From NCBI GenBank assembly GCA_017450435.1, contig JAFSTO010000002.1:1-46890 (forward strand): DNA of 46,890 nucleotides, in the 5' to 3' direction. Numbering within the stretch: the first letter of the stretch is position 1; every line of letters starts with the position of its first letter. The notes beneath the pieces are model-generated. The model was given only the letters and a program-made list of their open reading frames with translations, was not told where the DNA came from and did not search any database. Shown here in pieces: positions 13,116 through 22,425 of this stretch. The translations under genes were made by a program, and so were the position numbers. The stretch comes from Paludibacteraceae bacterium. GTDB lineage: Bacteria > Bacteroidota > Bacteroidia > Bacteroidales > Paludibacteraceae.

Positions 13116-13802
13116 ATGAAGAAGAAGGTGTATTTTTTTGACATGGACGGTGTTCTTTTCGACTCCATGCCGCATCATGCTCAGGCATGGGAGGAGGTGA
13201 TGTCACGTTATGGTTTGCATTTTACTGCCCGTGATTGTTATCTGCAAGAAGGGCGTACCGGTCAGTCGGTTATTGACGAATGTATGCTTCGTGAGCGTGG
13301 CAGACATGCTACGGACGAGGAGGTAAATGCTATTTACAATGAGAAATCAGCACGTTTCCATGAGTTAGGAGGTGCCGCACCGGTGACCGGCGTGAAGGAT
13401 TTGTTGGATTATCTAAAGCAGCAAGGGGCATTGATTTTTATTGTTACCGGTTCAGGTCAGCAAACTTTATTTGACACTTTGCAAACGCATTTCCCAGGTA
13501 TATTTACTCGTGAACGTATGATTACCGCCCATGATGTCACACATGGTAAGCCTGACCCTGAACCATATTTGAAGGCATTCGCAAGGGCAAAGGCAATGAT
13601 GACACCTAATGTTATCACTCCTGTTGATTGCTGTGTAATAGAGAATGCCCCCCTCGGTACAAGAGCAGGGCATGATGCGGGATTCGATGTGTATGCCGTT
13701 AATACCGGGCCTTTGGATGATGAAGACCTTTGGGCTGAACATCCGACAAAGGTGTTTGGTAATATGACAGAGCTGCTTACTTTTTTAAAGCAACAGTCGT
13801 AA
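13116..13802 (+). CDS. HAD-superfamily phosphatase, beta-phosphoglucomutase-like
   Basis: A protein of 228 residues. Motif I is FDMDGVLFDS (about 7-16, nucleophile Asp8 and Asp10), motif II VTGSG (about 108-112), motif III GKPDPEPY (about 141-148) and motif IV ENAPLGTRAGHDAG (about 170-183). The cap is the alpha-helical C1 type of subfamily IA. The substrate cannot be read from the sequence; beta-phosphoglucomutase and 2-phosphoglycolate-type phosphatases share these motifs. Only 4 bases separate it from glsB, so it is in the glycine-lipid transcript, but a link to lipid synthesis is not shown. ATG 13116 was preferred to the GTG just before it. Confidence 0.85.
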   Translation: MKKKVYFFDMDGVLFDSMPHHAQAWEEVMSRYGLHFTARDCYLQEGRTGQSVIDECMLRERGRHATDEEVNAIYNEKSARFHELGGAAPVTGVKDLLDYLKQQGALIFIVTGSGQQTLFDTLQTHFPGIFTRERMITAHDVTHGKPDPEPYLKAFARAKAMMTPNVITPVDCCVIENAPLGTRAGHDAGFDVYAVNTGPLDDEDLWAEHPTKVFGNMTELLTFLKQQS

Positions 13803-13843
13803 AACAATAAATGCGCTTCAATCAGGAGCGCATTTATTGTTTT
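13801..13843. terminator. Bidirectional terminator between HAD gene and gcvT
   Basis: AAAACAATAAATGCGC (13801-13816) is perfectly complementary to 13828-13843, a 16-bp stem with an 11-base loop. A-rich and T-rich ends give a U-tract on both strands, and both convergent genes end within a few bases of it. Confidence 0.88.
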
Positions 13844-13852
13844 ACAATACCT

Positions 13853-14935
13853 TTACTTTACGACTTTTGCCGGAATAAGCTTTTCGCGGATATGTATATA
13901 AATCGTTGTGTCAGGAGCGGCGAACGGGGTTTTTACATATCCCATTCCGATAGAATCGGTGGAGTTGGGAATCATTATACCGGATGTTACATTGCCGATG
14001 ACGTTGCCCGTTGCGTCACAAATCTCGTAGCCGTTGCGGGCAATACCGCGCTCTTGCAGTACGAAATGTACGAGTTTGCGTGTAACACCTTCCGCTTTTT
14101 GTTTTTCCAGAAATGGACGGTCTATAAAATCATTACCGTCAACGAACTTCGTTATCCAACCTAAACCGGCTTCCAAAGGTGAAGTGGTGTCGTCGATATC
14201 ATGGCCGTATAGGCAGTACCATTTTTCCAGTCTCAGTGAGTCACGTGCACCCAAACCGATAGGTTGTATGCCGTATTCTGCTCCCACTTTGAAAATGGCA
14301 TCCCATATTGTCTTGCCGTGTTCCGGAGCAAAGTACAACTCAAATCCGCCTGCGCCGGTGTAACCGGTGTTAGATATGATTACCGGTTGTACTCCGGCGA
14401 AGCTCCACTCTCGGAAGGCGTAATACGGGATAGCTTCAAGATTGGCGTCTGTCAGTTGTTGCAATACTTCGGTGGCTTTGGGCCCCTGTACTGCGAGTTG
14501 CGCATAACGTTCAGACGCATTCTCTAAATTGCATCCGAAGCTGCCTGCCTCGTTCTGACTACATACCCACGCCCAGTCTTTTTCAATATTGGAGGCGTTG
14601 ACAACAAGGAAGAACTTGGTTGTGCTGTATTTGTAGATGATAAGGTCATCCACTATGCCGCCTTTGCCGTTTGGAAAACACGTGTATTGAGCTTTTCCGG
14701 GGGTAAGTTTGCGGATATCGTTGGTCGTAATATGCTGAAGCAGAGTTTCAGCATTATCGCCCTTTACCCAAAACTCACCCATGTGGCTGACGTCGAATAC
14801 GCCGACACCCTCACGCACACAACGATGCTCTGCGGCGATAGTGCTGTATTGGATAGGCATGTTGTAACCTGCGAACTCGTGCATCTTGGCACCAAGGGCT
14901 ATATGTGTGTCGGTAAAAGGAGTGGTCTTTAGCAT
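13853..14935 (-). CDS. gcvT: Aminomethyltransferase (glycine cleavage T protein)
   Basis: A protein of 360 residues, normal for GcvT. It starts [30 protein letters not shown]-like (residues 1-30). [15 protein letters not shown] (about 45-59), [13 protein letters not shown] (about 92-104, with the folate-binding Asp), [13 protein letters not shown] (about 190-202) and [14 protein letters not shown] (about 235-248) follow. It transfers the aminomethyl group to tetrahydrofolate. Its start overlaps the stop of pepT by 7 bases, so the two form an operon. gcvH and gcvP are not in the window; lpdA, the shared L protein, lies 3 kb away in a divergent unit. Confidence 0.95.
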   Translation of the reverse strand: MLKTTPFTDTHIALGAKMHEFAGYNMPIQYSTIAAEHRCVREGVGVFDVSHMGEFWVKGDNAETLLQHITTNDIRKLTPGKAQYTCFPNGKGGIVDDLIIYKYSTTKFFLVVNASNIEKDWAWVCSQNEAGSFGCNLENASERYAQLAVQGPKATEVLQQLTDANLEAIPYYAFREWSFAGVQPVIISNTGYTGAGGFELYFAPEHGKTIWDAIFKVGAEYGIQPIGLGARDSLRLEKWYCLYGHDIDDTTSPLEAGLGWITKFVDGNDFIDRPFLEKQKAEGVTRKLVHFVLQERGIARNGYEICDATGNVIGNVTSGIMIPNSTDSIGMGYVKTPFAAPDTTIYIHIREKLIPAKVVK

Positions 14936-16149
14936 AATTCTATGATTTTAAGTATTACATTCATTGCAGCCTTCAGCGATGGAACCGGCAGGTACTCATA
15001 TCTGCTGTGGAAGTTCTCGCCACCGGCAAAGATGTTGGGGCAGGGTAGGCCTTCAAACGAGAGTCGTGCACCATCGGTGCCGCCTCTGATTGGTTTGACT
15101 ATAGGCGTTACGCCTGTTTCTCGCATTGCTTGCTCGGCTAAGTCGATAATATGCATTACCGGCTCAATCTTTTCGCGCATGTTGTAATATTGGTCGCGCA
15201 GTTCAATCTGAGCAGTGCCTTCACCATATTCACGGTTTACTTTTCTTACGAGGTGCTCCATCTCTCGTTTGCGACTCTCAAAACGCGCGCGGTCGTGGTC
15301 GCGAATGATATAGGTAAGGACGGTCTCCTCTACGGTACCTTGCATTGATGTGAGATGGTAGAAACCTTCGTATCCTTGCGTATGTTCTGGCGTTTCCCAA
15401 CGAGGTAGCATCACTGCCAACTGATAGGCGATACGCATAGAGTTGAGCATCTTGTGGTATGCTGAGCCGGGGTGTACGTTCGTACCGTGAACAGTAATTT
15501 TTGCAGCGGCAGCGTTGAAGTTCTCATACTCCAACTCACCTATTGCACCACCGTCCATCGTATAGGCGAAGTCGGCTCCGAATTTCTCCACATCAAAGTG
15601 GTCGGCACCGCAACCTATCTCTTCGTCAGGAGTGAATGCGATGCGAACCTTGCCGTGCTTGATTTCCGGGTGAGCAAGCAGATATTCGCAGGCTGTAATT
15701 ATCTCAGCCATGCCGGCTTTGTCGTCAGCACCCAGTAGAGTCGTGCCATCGGTGACGACAATGTCTTGCCCCTTATAGTGTTCTATCTCAGGGTATCTTG
15801 TACACTCAAGGACGATGTTCTTTTCCTTGTTGAGCACTATATCACCACCTTCATAATGCACCACTTGTGCGCGGACATGCTTGCCTGAAGCATCCGGTGA
15901 TGTGTCCATGTGAGCAATAAATCCGACAGTGGGTTTATTACCTGCAGAGTCTATGTTATTGGCAGGCAGAGTGGCCATGATGTAACCGTTGGTGTCAAGG
16001 CTCACCTCGTTCAATCCGATACTGACAAGCTCATCGCGTATAGCCTTGGCAAACTCCATCTGACCGGGAGTTGATGGGGTCAAACCTGTTGTCTCGTCTG
16101 ACGTGGTGCAGTATCGGGTGTATTTCAAAAACCGTTCTAATACTTCCAT
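14929..16149 (-). CDS. pepT: Peptidase T (tripeptidase)
   Basis: A protein of 406 residues, typical of PepT in the M20 metallopeptidase family. Zinc-ligand motifs are visible: [11 protein letters not shown] (about 77-87), [13 protein letters not shown] (about 138-150, bridging Asp), [13 protein letters not shown] (about 174-186) and YTMDGG near 196. [19 protein letters not shown] (about 354-372) is the C-terminal PepT signature. It removes the N-terminal residue of tripeptides in the cytoplasm. It is the first gene of the pepT-gcvT pair. Confidence 0.95.
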   Translation of the reverse strand: MEVLERFLKYTRYCTTSDETTGLTPSTPGQMEFAKAIRDELVSIGLNEVSLDTNGYIMATLPANNIDSAGNKPTVGFIAHMDTSPDASGKHVRAQVVHYEGGDIVLNKEKNIVLECTRYPEIEHYKGQDIVVTDGTTLLGADDKAGMAEIITACEYLLAHPEIKHGKVRIAFTPDEEIGCGADHFDVEKFGADFAYTMDGGAIGELEYENFNAAAAKITVHGTNVHPGSAYHKMLNSMRIAYQLAVMLPRWETPEHTQGYEGFYHLTSMQGTVEETVLTYIIRDHDRARFESRKREMEHLVRKVNREYGEGTAQIELRDQYYNMREKIEPVMHIIDLAEQAMRETGVTPIVKPIRGGTDGARLSFEGLPCPNIFAGGENFHSRYEYLPVPSLKAAMNVILKIIELC

Positions 16150-16200
16150 ATCACAGTTTTGTTCCGTCGTTCTTCGTACGTTAGTACGCTGTTCTTTTCT

Positions 16201-16704
16201 TTACTTAAACAATTTTATAATATTTGTCACGCTGCTGGCTACGTTCTCCACCTCGGATGCCGTAGCCTGACCTTTCTGCATGGCGCTGCTGAGTTTGTCA
16301 ACGTTAGTGTTCTCTGCCAGCGATTGCAGTTTGTCAGTAACAGAGTCGGCGTTGTATTGGTCAATATTGATAGAGTTGGCAATCAATCCTTTGACGAAAC
16401 CTTGACGATAGGTCTTATCGCTCTTGTTCTGATAAACTTGCTGTGCTGCTCCTACAAGATTGAGCATGTTGGCTATGTTCATCATGTTGGTCATGTCCAG
16501 TTTGCCTGCTGACTTGTATTGTGCTGCAAGGTAGTCAAGTGCCGAACCGGCATTCTTACCCATCTGTGCTGCATCGGTAGTGGCTGCGGAGGCTGAAGAT
16601 GTGGTGGTTGAAGACTGTGCGGAAGTACTATTACCTTTTAACATTCCGCATGATGAAAGGAGCAGTGCGACAACTGCCGTCAGTGCAATAATTTGTTTTT
16701 TCAT
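16201..16704 (-). CDS. Lipoprotein of unknown function
   Basis: A protein of 167 residues. Residues 1-19 are a lipoprotein signal with lipobox LLSSC (Cys19). A Ser/Thr/Ala-rich linker spans about 25-50, then a helical domain follows with MTNMMNIANMLNLVGAAQQVYQNKSD (about 70-95) and YRQGFVKGLIAN (about 98-109). It looks like a small family of Bacteroidales lipoproteins, but I cannot name one. It probably sits in the outer or inner membrane facing the periplasm. No partner gene is evident; pepT ends about 50 bases downstream. Confidence 0.6.
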   Translation of the reverse strand: MKKQIIALTAVVALLLSSCGMLKGNSTSAQSSTTTSSASAATTDAAQMGKNAGSALDYLAAQYKSAGKLDMTNMMNIANMLNLVGAAQQVYQNKSDKTYRQGFVKGLIANSINIDQYNADSVTDKLQSLAENTNVDKLSSAMQKGQATASEVENVASSVTNIIKLFK

Positions 16705-16756
16705 TGTTTATTTTGTTTTTAGATGTTTTGTTTCTTGCAAACTTGGTTTGTCAATG

Positions 16757-16764
16757 CAAAGTTA
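16757..16764 (-). promoter_or_regulatory. -7 element upstream of the lipoprotein gene
   Basis: TAACTTTG on the minus strand, 52 bases before the lipoprotein start. The -33 position has TTTCC and not TTG, so the match is partial. The gap 16705-16876 holds nothing else that I can recognise. Confidence 0.4.
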
Positions 16765-16876
16765 CAAAAAAATCGGCGAATACGGAAAGTATTTATCGTT
16801 TTTTTTGACAGACTTTTGTATTATTGTAAATGTAGGAGTTTAGATGTCGTGGTTGTTTCTTTGTAATAGTGATGTC

Positions 16877-17833
16877 TTACACAACTCTATCAAGTGCATT
16901 GAGGTCGCCGTGTATAAAGGCCAGTATGTTCTCTTCTACGTTGTGGCACATGTCAAGTCTGCCTTCCATGGTGCCGGTGCCGATATGTGGTGAGAGCACC
17001 ACGTTGTCGCAGTATAGCAGTTCCGGTTCGATACGTGGTTCGTTTTCGTAAACATCGAGTGCTGCTCCGGATATTGTTCTGTTTCTCAGTGCGGCGGCAA
17101 GTGCTCGTTCATTGACATGTGCACCACGTGCCGTGTTGATAAGAAATGCTGTCGGTTTCATCATACGGAGTTGCTGTTCGTCAATCAAGTGATGCACTTC
17201 CGGTGTATAAGGCAGGTTGAGTGAGACGAAGTCTGAGGTGCGTAGCAGCTCGTCGATACTTAGGTATCGGGCGTCATAGCGTGCTTCTATGTCAGGTGTG
17301 AGACGGTGGCGGTTGTGATAAACGATGGTCATCCCCGCTGCCACTGCACGGCGTGCCACTGCTTGACCTATATGCCCCATGCCGATGATGCCGAGTGTCT
17401 TGCCATATAGGCTACTGCCGAGATTCTCCATTACGCCGAAATGTATGCCGTCATAGTCCGGCATACGCAGACGACGGTCAAGCTCCGCTGTACGCCGTGC
17501 TACAGCGTGCATCAGGGCAAAACACTGTTCTGCAGTGGGTTCAATGACGGGAACGGGAGTGTTGGTAACGACAATGCCGTGGGCTTTGCACCATGAAACA
17601 GGCAGGTTGTTATAGCCGGCTCCGAAACCTGCAATCATCTTTAGAAGCGGAGCACCGGCAAGCATGTTTTCCGTTACTTGGTAATCGAAAGATGCTATAA
17701 GTATATCGGCATCTGTCAGAGCTGATTGCAGGTCTGCTGCAGAGAACCGCGGCTCAACCGGAAAAACGAGGTCGTGTCCGGAGAGTCTTGCAAAGCCTGT
17801 TTCAGGCAAACGTGTACTGAGAATAATCTTCAT
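16877..17833 (-). CDS. D-isomer-specific 2-hydroxyacid dehydrogenase
   Basis: A protein of 318 residues. The NAD-binding glycine motif is GIIGMGHIGQAVARR (about 147-161). The catalytic triad residues are in NTARGAHVNE (Arg, about 231-240), VYENEPRIEPEL (Glu, about 258-269) and LSPHIGTGT (His, about 276-284). KMIAGFGAGYNNLP (about 63-76) is the substrate-side GAGxxN loop. These features match the glyoxylate/hydroxypyruvate reductase type; serA-type 3-phosphoglycerate dehydrogenase is less likely because there is no ACT domain. The exact substrate is unknown. It is divergent from lpdA and its promoter gives a nearly leaderless mRNA. Confidence 0.87.
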   Translation of the reverse strand: MKIILSTRLPETGFARLSGHDLVFPVEPRFSAADLQSALTDADILIASFDYQVTENMLAGAPLLKMIAGFGAGYNNLPVSWCKAHGIVVTNTPVPVIEPTAEQCFALMHAVARRTAELDRRLRMPDYDGIHFGVMENLGSSLYGKTLGIIGMGHIGQAVARRAVAAGMTIVYHNRHRLTPDIEARYDARYLSIDELLRTSDFVSLNLPYTPEVHHLIDEQQLRMMKPTAFLINTARGAHVNERALAAALRNRTISGAALDVYENEPRIEPELLYCDNVVLSPHIGTGTMEGRLDMCHNVEENILAFIHGDLNALDRVV

Positions 17834-17840
17834 AACGTTG

Positions 17841-17888
17841 CAAAATTACTATAAAATTTGCATATATGCAAAAAAAAGGATAATTTTG
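17841..17888. promoter_or_regulatory. Interlocked divergent promoters of the hydroxyacid dehydrogenase and lpdA
   Basis: Plus strand: TTTG 17857-17860, 20 bases, TAATTTTG 17881-17888 for lpdA. Minus strand: TTG (plus 17869-17871), 20 bases, TAATTTTG (plus 17841-17848) for the dehydrogenase. The two -33 elements lie in the perfect 16-base palindrome TTTGCATATATGCAAA (17857-17872), so the two promoters share one recognition site and cannot easily be used at once. Confidence 0.75.
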
Positions 17889-17922
17889 CAATGTGTAATT
17901 AAAAGTAATTCGTAAAACTGAC

Positions 17923-19296
17923 ATGAAATATAATCTTGCAATACTTGGTGGCGGTCCTGCCGGCTATACTGCTGCGGAGCGTGCAGCGGCCGGTGGTTGG
18001 AGTGTGGTGCTGTTTGAGAAAGACTCTCTTGGCGGCGTGTGTCTGAATAAGGGATGTATCCCTACAAAAACATTGCTCTATAGTGCTAAGCGCTATGCGC
18101 AGGCAAAGGATGGCGCTAAATACGGCGTGTCGGCAGAGAACGTCAGTTTTGAGTATGCTAAGATTGTGCAACGCAAGCAAAAGGTGGTGCGCAAGCTTGT
18201 TGCGGGAATAAAAAGCCGCATGCATGGTGTGGACGTTGTGCAAGCAGAGGCGGAGGTGGTGAGTCGTACGGACGACACGGTTGTATTGCGGGCTGCGGAC
18301 AACAACTACGAGGCGGACAACCTGCTTATCTGTACGGGCTCAGAAGATTTTGTTCCGCCTATACCGGGAGTGCAGAACAACCGGCATGTGTGGTCATCTG
18401 CTGATGCACTTGAAGCGAAAGAATTGCCGGCGAGTGTCGTCATTGTTGGTGGCGGAGTGATAGGAATGGAGTTTGCTACGTTATATAATGAGCTGGGAGT
18501 AGAAGTGATAATTGTAGAGTACCAGCCGGAGATATTACCAAATATCGACAGCGAGATAACCGCTATGCTTCATTCGATATATGAGAAAAGAGGTGTACAC
18601 ATCCTTACCTCTGCCAAGGTGGAAGCTGTTGAAGGCGATAAGGTGCTGTATTCGCAAGTGGGGACAACAGCCGGGGCTTTCGTAAGGGGGGAGAAGATTC
18701 TTATTTCTGTCGGCAGACGGCCGGTAATCAAAGGACTGGAAGCGCTCAGCGACATGGAGTTTGAGGGTAGGGGTATCAAGGTTAACGAGTTTATGCAAAC
18801 CAACCTGAAGAACATCTATGCAGCAGGTGATGTGACAGGCAAGATAATGCTTGCTCATGTGGCTTCTCGTCAGGCTGAGGTGGCGGTCGGACGAATGCTT
18901 AAACAGATACCACTACAACGTATAGCCTATAATGCGGTGCCGGCGGTTGTCTATACCAATCCGGAGATAGCGGTGGTAGGACTGTCGGAAGCCGATTTCA
19001 AGGGCAAGGACTGCGTGTTGCCGATGGAAGTGGAAGTAAAAAAGCTTCCAATGACATATAGTGGCAGGTTTGTTGCGGAAAACGAGGGTGAAACAGGATT
19101 GTGCAAGTTGGTGGTTGACAAGAAAAGCAACACTATTCTCGGCGTGCAGCTCTTTGGTAATCCTGCTTCGGAGATTATCGGAGCGGCATCGGTGGCTGTC
19201 AGATTCGGATATACTGTGTCGGAGTGGAAACAGGTTATTATGCCGCACCCGACGGTTAGCGAGATACTGAAAGAGGCTCTGTATTCTGAAAATTAA
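17923..19296 (+). CDS. lpdA: Dihydrolipoyl dehydrogenase
   Basis: A protein of 457 residues. The FAD-binding motif is AILGGGPAGYTAAE (about 6-19), the redox disulfide GGVCLNKGCIPTKT (about 38-51), the NAD motif VIVGGGVIGMEFATLYNELG (about 172-191), the second FAD motif IYAAGDVTG (about 298-306) and the C-terminal base HPTVSEILKEAL (about 443-454). It reoxidises dihydrolipoamide of 2-oxoacid dehydrogenases or the glycine cleavage system. No E1/E2 genes are adjacent; gcvT 3 kb away suggests, but does not prove, service to glycine cleavage. mnmA starts 27 bases after its stop and is probably co-transcribed. Confidence 0.94.
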   Translation: MKYNLAILGGGPAGYTAAERAAAGGWSVVLFEKDSLGGVCLNKGCIPTKTLLYSAKRYAQAKDGAKYGVSAENVSFEYAKIVQRKQKVVRKLVAGIKSRMHGVDVVQAEAEVVSRTDDTVVLRAADNNYEADNLLICTGSEDFVPPIPGVQNNRHVWSSADALEAKELPASVVIVGGGVIGMEFATLYNELGVEVIIVEYQPEILPNIDSEITAMLHSIYEKRGVHILTSAKVEAVEGDKVLYSQVGTTAGAFVRGEKILISVGRRPVIKGLEALSDMEFEGRGIKVNEFMQTNLKNIYAAGDVTGKIMLAHVASRQAEVAVGRMLKQIPLQRIAYNAVPAVVYTNPEIAVVGLSEADFKGKDCVLPMEVEVKKLPMTYSGRFVAENEGETGLCKLVVDKKSNTILGVQLFGNPASEIIGAASVAVRFGYTVSEWKQVIMPHPTVSEILKEALYSEN

Positions 19297-19323
19297 CGTA
19301 AGAAAAGCGAAAGGGATTAACAA

Positions 19324-20412
19324 TTGGCTAAGCGTGTTTTACTCGGCATGTCCGGTGGAATTGACTCCACTGTCAGCGCCTTACTCCTGCAAGAGCAAGG
19401 TTATGAGGTGGTCGGTGTTACTTTCCGTACTTTTGATTCTATCAGTGAATCGTGTATTGCAAAGGAAAAAGGCTGTTGCTCTGTTGAGAGTATTATGGAG
19501 GCTAAGCAAAATGCACGCAAGATGGGAATAGAGCATCGGATAGTTGACTTCCGTGACACCTTTCGCGAGCATGTAATACAGAACTTCATTGACGAGTACC
19601 TTGTCGGTCGAACGCCTAATCCGTGCGTGTTGTGCAATTCGTTTATCAAATGGGGCGAGATGTTGCGTTTGGCGGATGAACTGATGTGCGACTATGTGGC
19701 AACAGGACATTATGCACGCATTGCCGAACATAACGGACAAATATATCTGAAAAGAGCTGCAGATGAGAAGAAGGACCAAACGTATTTCTTATGGCGTCTG
19801 ACAGAGGAAAACCTGCAGCGTACATTGTTCCCTTTAGGAGAACTAACAAAGCATGAGGTGAGAGATATTGCGCGGCAACACGGGTACGTAAAGCTGGCGG
19901 AAAAGGCTGAATCGCAGGAGATATGTTTCGTTCCGGACAACGACTACCGTCGTTTCTTGCGTGAAAATGCAGCTGATTATGCAGAGCGTGTGCATGAGGG
20001 TGCTTTTGTTGATACAGAGGGACATGTAGTAGGTACACATGCAGGTTGCTGTAATTACACTATAGGTCAGCGTAAAGGTCTGGGAATAGCTTTAGGTAAG
20101 CCTGTTTATGTCACATCAATCAATACCGAGCATAACACCGTTACCCTTGGCAGTCATAACGATTTATACACATCCTGTTTGCACGCCACTGACGCACATG
20201 TCCGTGATGCGGAATGGTTAGGCTGTGAGCCGCAAGTGGAGGCCCGCATACGCTATCGCTCAAATGCGGCAAAAGCTGTGGTGAAGGTACAAAAAAACGA
20301 TAGTGCAACATTTACACTATCGTTTGATGAACCTGTATGGGGTGCTACTCCGGGACAATCAGTGGTGTTATATAAAGACGACCTTGTTGTAGGAGGCGGA
20401 TTGATAGCTTGA
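19324..20412 (+). CDS. mnmA: tRNA-specific 2-thiouridylase
   Basis: A protein of 362 residues. The PP-loop ATPase motif is GMSGGIDST (about 8-16), the catalytic cysteine lies in NPCVLCNSFIKWG (about 99-111), and the second one in SQEICFVPDNDYR (about 198-210). A TIGQRKGLGIALGKPVYV block (about 241-258) is typical. MnmA thiolates U34 of tRNAs for Lys, Glu and Gln. The start is a TTG at 19324, preceded by GAAAGGG about 10 bases upstream; no ATG gives a complete PP-loop domain. A 10-bp perfect hairpin lies inside the 3' part of the gene (20296-20324). Confidence 0.94.
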   Translation: MAKRVLLGMSGGIDSTVSALLLQEQGYEVVGVTFRTFDSISESCIAKEKGCCSVESIMEAKQNARKMGIEHRIVDFRDTFREHVIQNFIDEYLVGRTPNPCVLCNSFIKWGEMLRLADELMCDYVATGHYARIAEHNGQIYLKRAADEKKDQTYFLWRLTEENLQRTLFPLGELTKHEVRDIARQHGYVKLAEKAESQEICFVPDNDYRRFLRENAADYAERVHEGAFVDTEGHVVGTHAGCCNYTIGQRKGLGIALGKPVYVTSINTEHNTVTLGSHNDLYTSCLHATDAHVRDAEWLGCEPQVEARIRYRSNAAKAVVKVQKNDSATFTLSFDEPVWGATPGQSVVLYKDDLVVGGGLIA

Positions 20413-20450
20413 GTAACCGATGTGTTGATGCGACGGTGTTCAATTCTTTT

Positions 20451-21359
20451 CTATTCTTTTATTCTATCGTAGGTGTTGGAGCGGGTTGGATCGATGTCCG
20501 TTAGCAGTTTATATACGGAGTCCTTTTCCTTATCTGTTCCTCCATGAAAGATGTTCACAAGCTCATCTGATTTAGCGTCAAGGAAAGGACCTATGATGTA
20601 GTTGGACGGACGGGTCTGTTGAGTCTCTTTCAGCACGCTCAGACCCTGAGCAATTCTTGCCCGACCGTTGGCTACATTGCCGGACATCTCATCTAACCCC
20701 AAACGATGATATTCGTAAAAATAGTTTCTGAATGGTTTGAATGCTTCATCCGTCAGATTGTTGGCTATGGTGTATCGGTTGCGGGCGGAGTGTGATGACT
20801 GCCAACCGGTCTGTTCGGCATTATCCATAGAGGCAGACTGGCAAGTCATGGCTATATCCTGGCAGGCTTGAAAGAACGGACTGCCGCCAAGACGCTGATA
20901 ACTGTCGCTGTCAAAACCGAGAATAAGATATACATAATACGCCAACATGGCAGTCAGGTTGGTCTGAAAATTATCCTGCTGATATGTCAGTTGGTCATAC
21001 TCCTGATAGGTGAAGTTAAAATAGTTATCCTTAAAATTGAGAATATTGGTAGTATATGAGGTGTTGAATACAGGGCGTGAGGCTTGAATCGTTGCTTCAC
21101 ATGTAAACAAATTGTCGGCGTATGATTTGCAAACAATAAGCATGTTACACTCTATTTTTTCCGTGTCAGCAAAGGTCAGATTTGTCCATTTGGAGTTGTT
21201 AACAAACTCCTCTATTGACTGCTTCAGTGTATTGAATACCTGTTTGTTGGAGCCTTCTATCTGTTCTGAGTTGATTTGTACGTTGCAACGAATCTCCTGA
21301 GCAGATACCGCAGAAGAGACAAGAAGACATAATATGGGGAGAATGATGTTTCTGTACAT
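20451..21359 (-). CDS. porD: Type IX secretion component PorD-like protein (DUF4835)
   Basis: A protein of 302 residues with a signal peptide (residues 1-20, cleavage after SAVSA). The mature start QEIRCNVQINSEQI, the block TYTTNILNFKDN-YFNFTYQEYDQLTYQ (about 100-127), MLAYYVYLILGFDSDSY (about 138-154) and GGSPFFQACQDIA (about 158-170) fit the DUF4835 family, which contains PorD of the type IX secretion machinery. It is a periplasmic or outer-membrane associated accessory protein. It is the last gene of the minus-strand operon; the DUF4831 gene ends 3 bases before its start. Confidence 0.78.
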   Translation of the reverse strand: MYRNIILPILCLLVSSAVSAQEIRCNVQINSEQIEGSNKQVFNTLKQSIEEFVNNSKWTNLTFADTEKIECNMLIVCKSYADNLFTCEATIQASRPVFNTSYTTNILNFKDNYFNFTYQEYDQLTYQQDNFQTNLTAMLAYYVYLILGFDSDSYQRLGGSPFFQACQDIAMTCQSASMDNAEQTGWQSSHSARNRYTIANNLTDEAFKPFRNYFYEYHRLGLDEMSGNVANGRARIAQGLSVLKETQQTRPSNYIIGPFLDAKSDELVNIFHGGTDKEKDSVYKLLTDIDPTRSNTYDRIKE

Positions 21360-21362
21360 AAC

Positions 21363-22412
21363 TTATTTGCTGTGTTGTTCGGCAGAGAGCAGTGCGCCGG
21401 TACGTCGGTCAAAGTGTAGGACGGGAGATTTCTTTATGAAGTCGGCAGGCAGTGAAGCGTCATATCCGAGAGCTGATAGTAGCAGGGTGCTTGTTTTTAT
21501 AGTCTTTTTACCATCGGTTAGCATGAATGTTGCGCTGCCCGGAACACAATACTTGATGGGTGACAATGCCGGACTTTTTTTGTCATTGATAGGTTTCTCT
21601 GCACGGCTGATATTGCTTGCTTTAAGGTAAAAAGGAGCGCCGCTCAGGTCTTCTGTATCAACAAGACCGACGATAGGCGAGAAACGGAATGCGATAATTT
21701 CGTTTGCGCCTTCAGCTGAGACAAGCGATTGCAGGTCGGCTTCGGATATGATTATTTTCTCATGTTTTACCTCTTTCTTTATTGTGCCTATGAATAGCGA
21801 TGTGAGCTCCTTTTCTTGACGTTCAATCTCGGCAAGCACTTGATGCATTGAGTTGGCATCTGCCGGCAGTTTGTCCACATCGCCTGATAGCAGATTCAGT
21901 CGTGCCTCACGGAGACGATATATTTGTTTGGCTGTCCCTTCTGCCATCTTTGCTATTGAGCCTGTCAGCAGAACCTCTTCGGAGAGAGGCATGACGCTGT
22001 TTTCTGAGGGCTTCTTTCTATTGCTGTTTTCATTTTTCTTGTTTGCTCCGGTTGTTTGGTCATTGGCGTTAAGGCTTTGCAGCATACCATCACGTGATAG
22101 GCTGAAAGTCGTCAAGCCGTCTTGTCCTGGTATGAAACTGAATGTACGAACAGGATCGGCTATGGCACCGGTCCCTATCTCGACATTCACAATATTATAG
22201 CTTGTTTTGTCTTGCGTGACAACATCTTTGGTGCCAAGGTATCGTTCTGAATATTGGTAGAACGGACCATGCTTTGCCGTTGTGACCTCATACGTCACTT
22301 CAAGGCGCAACAGGGTCTTAGGAAGGTGGCACATTATCTCTTGACCGAGTGCAATAGTAACGTTTTGTGCTGCAAATAGCACAATTGCTGTAAATAGACG
22401 TGATGGTTTCAT
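21363..22412 (-). CDS. DUF4831 family secreted protein
   Basis: A protein of 349 residues from the ATG at 22412, chosen because MKPSRLFTAIVLFAAQNVTIALG is a clean signal peptide; an upstream in-frame extension overlaps aroE. The mature protein has LLRLEVTYEVTTAKHGPFYQYSERYLG (about 38-64), which fits my memory of DUF4831. It also has a charged Asn/Lys-rich linker (about 125-140), and a C-terminal domain with AFRFSPIVGLVDTEDLSGAPFYL (about 247-269). The function is unknown. Its position between aroE and porD, with only 3 bases to porD, suggests an envelope role connected with secretion. Confidence 0.65.
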   Translation of the reverse strand: MKPSRLFTAIVLFAAQNVTIALGQEIMCHLPKTLLRLEVTYEVTTAKHGPFYQYSERYLGTKDVVTQDKTSYNIVNVEIGTGAIADPVRTFSFIPGQDGLTTFSLSRDGMLQSLNANDQTTGANKKNENSNRKKPSENSVMPLSEEVLLTGSIAKMAEGTAKQIYRLREARLNLLSGDVDKLPADANSMHQVLAEIERQEKELTSLFIGTIKKEVKHEKIIISEADLQSLVSAEGANEIIAFRFSPIVGLVDTEDLSGAPFYLKASNISRAEKPINDKKSPALSPIKYCVPGSATFMLTDGKKTIKTSTLLLSALGYDASLPADFIKKSPVLHFDRRTGALLSAEQHSK

Positions 22413-22425
22413 AGCTTTGTTAAAG

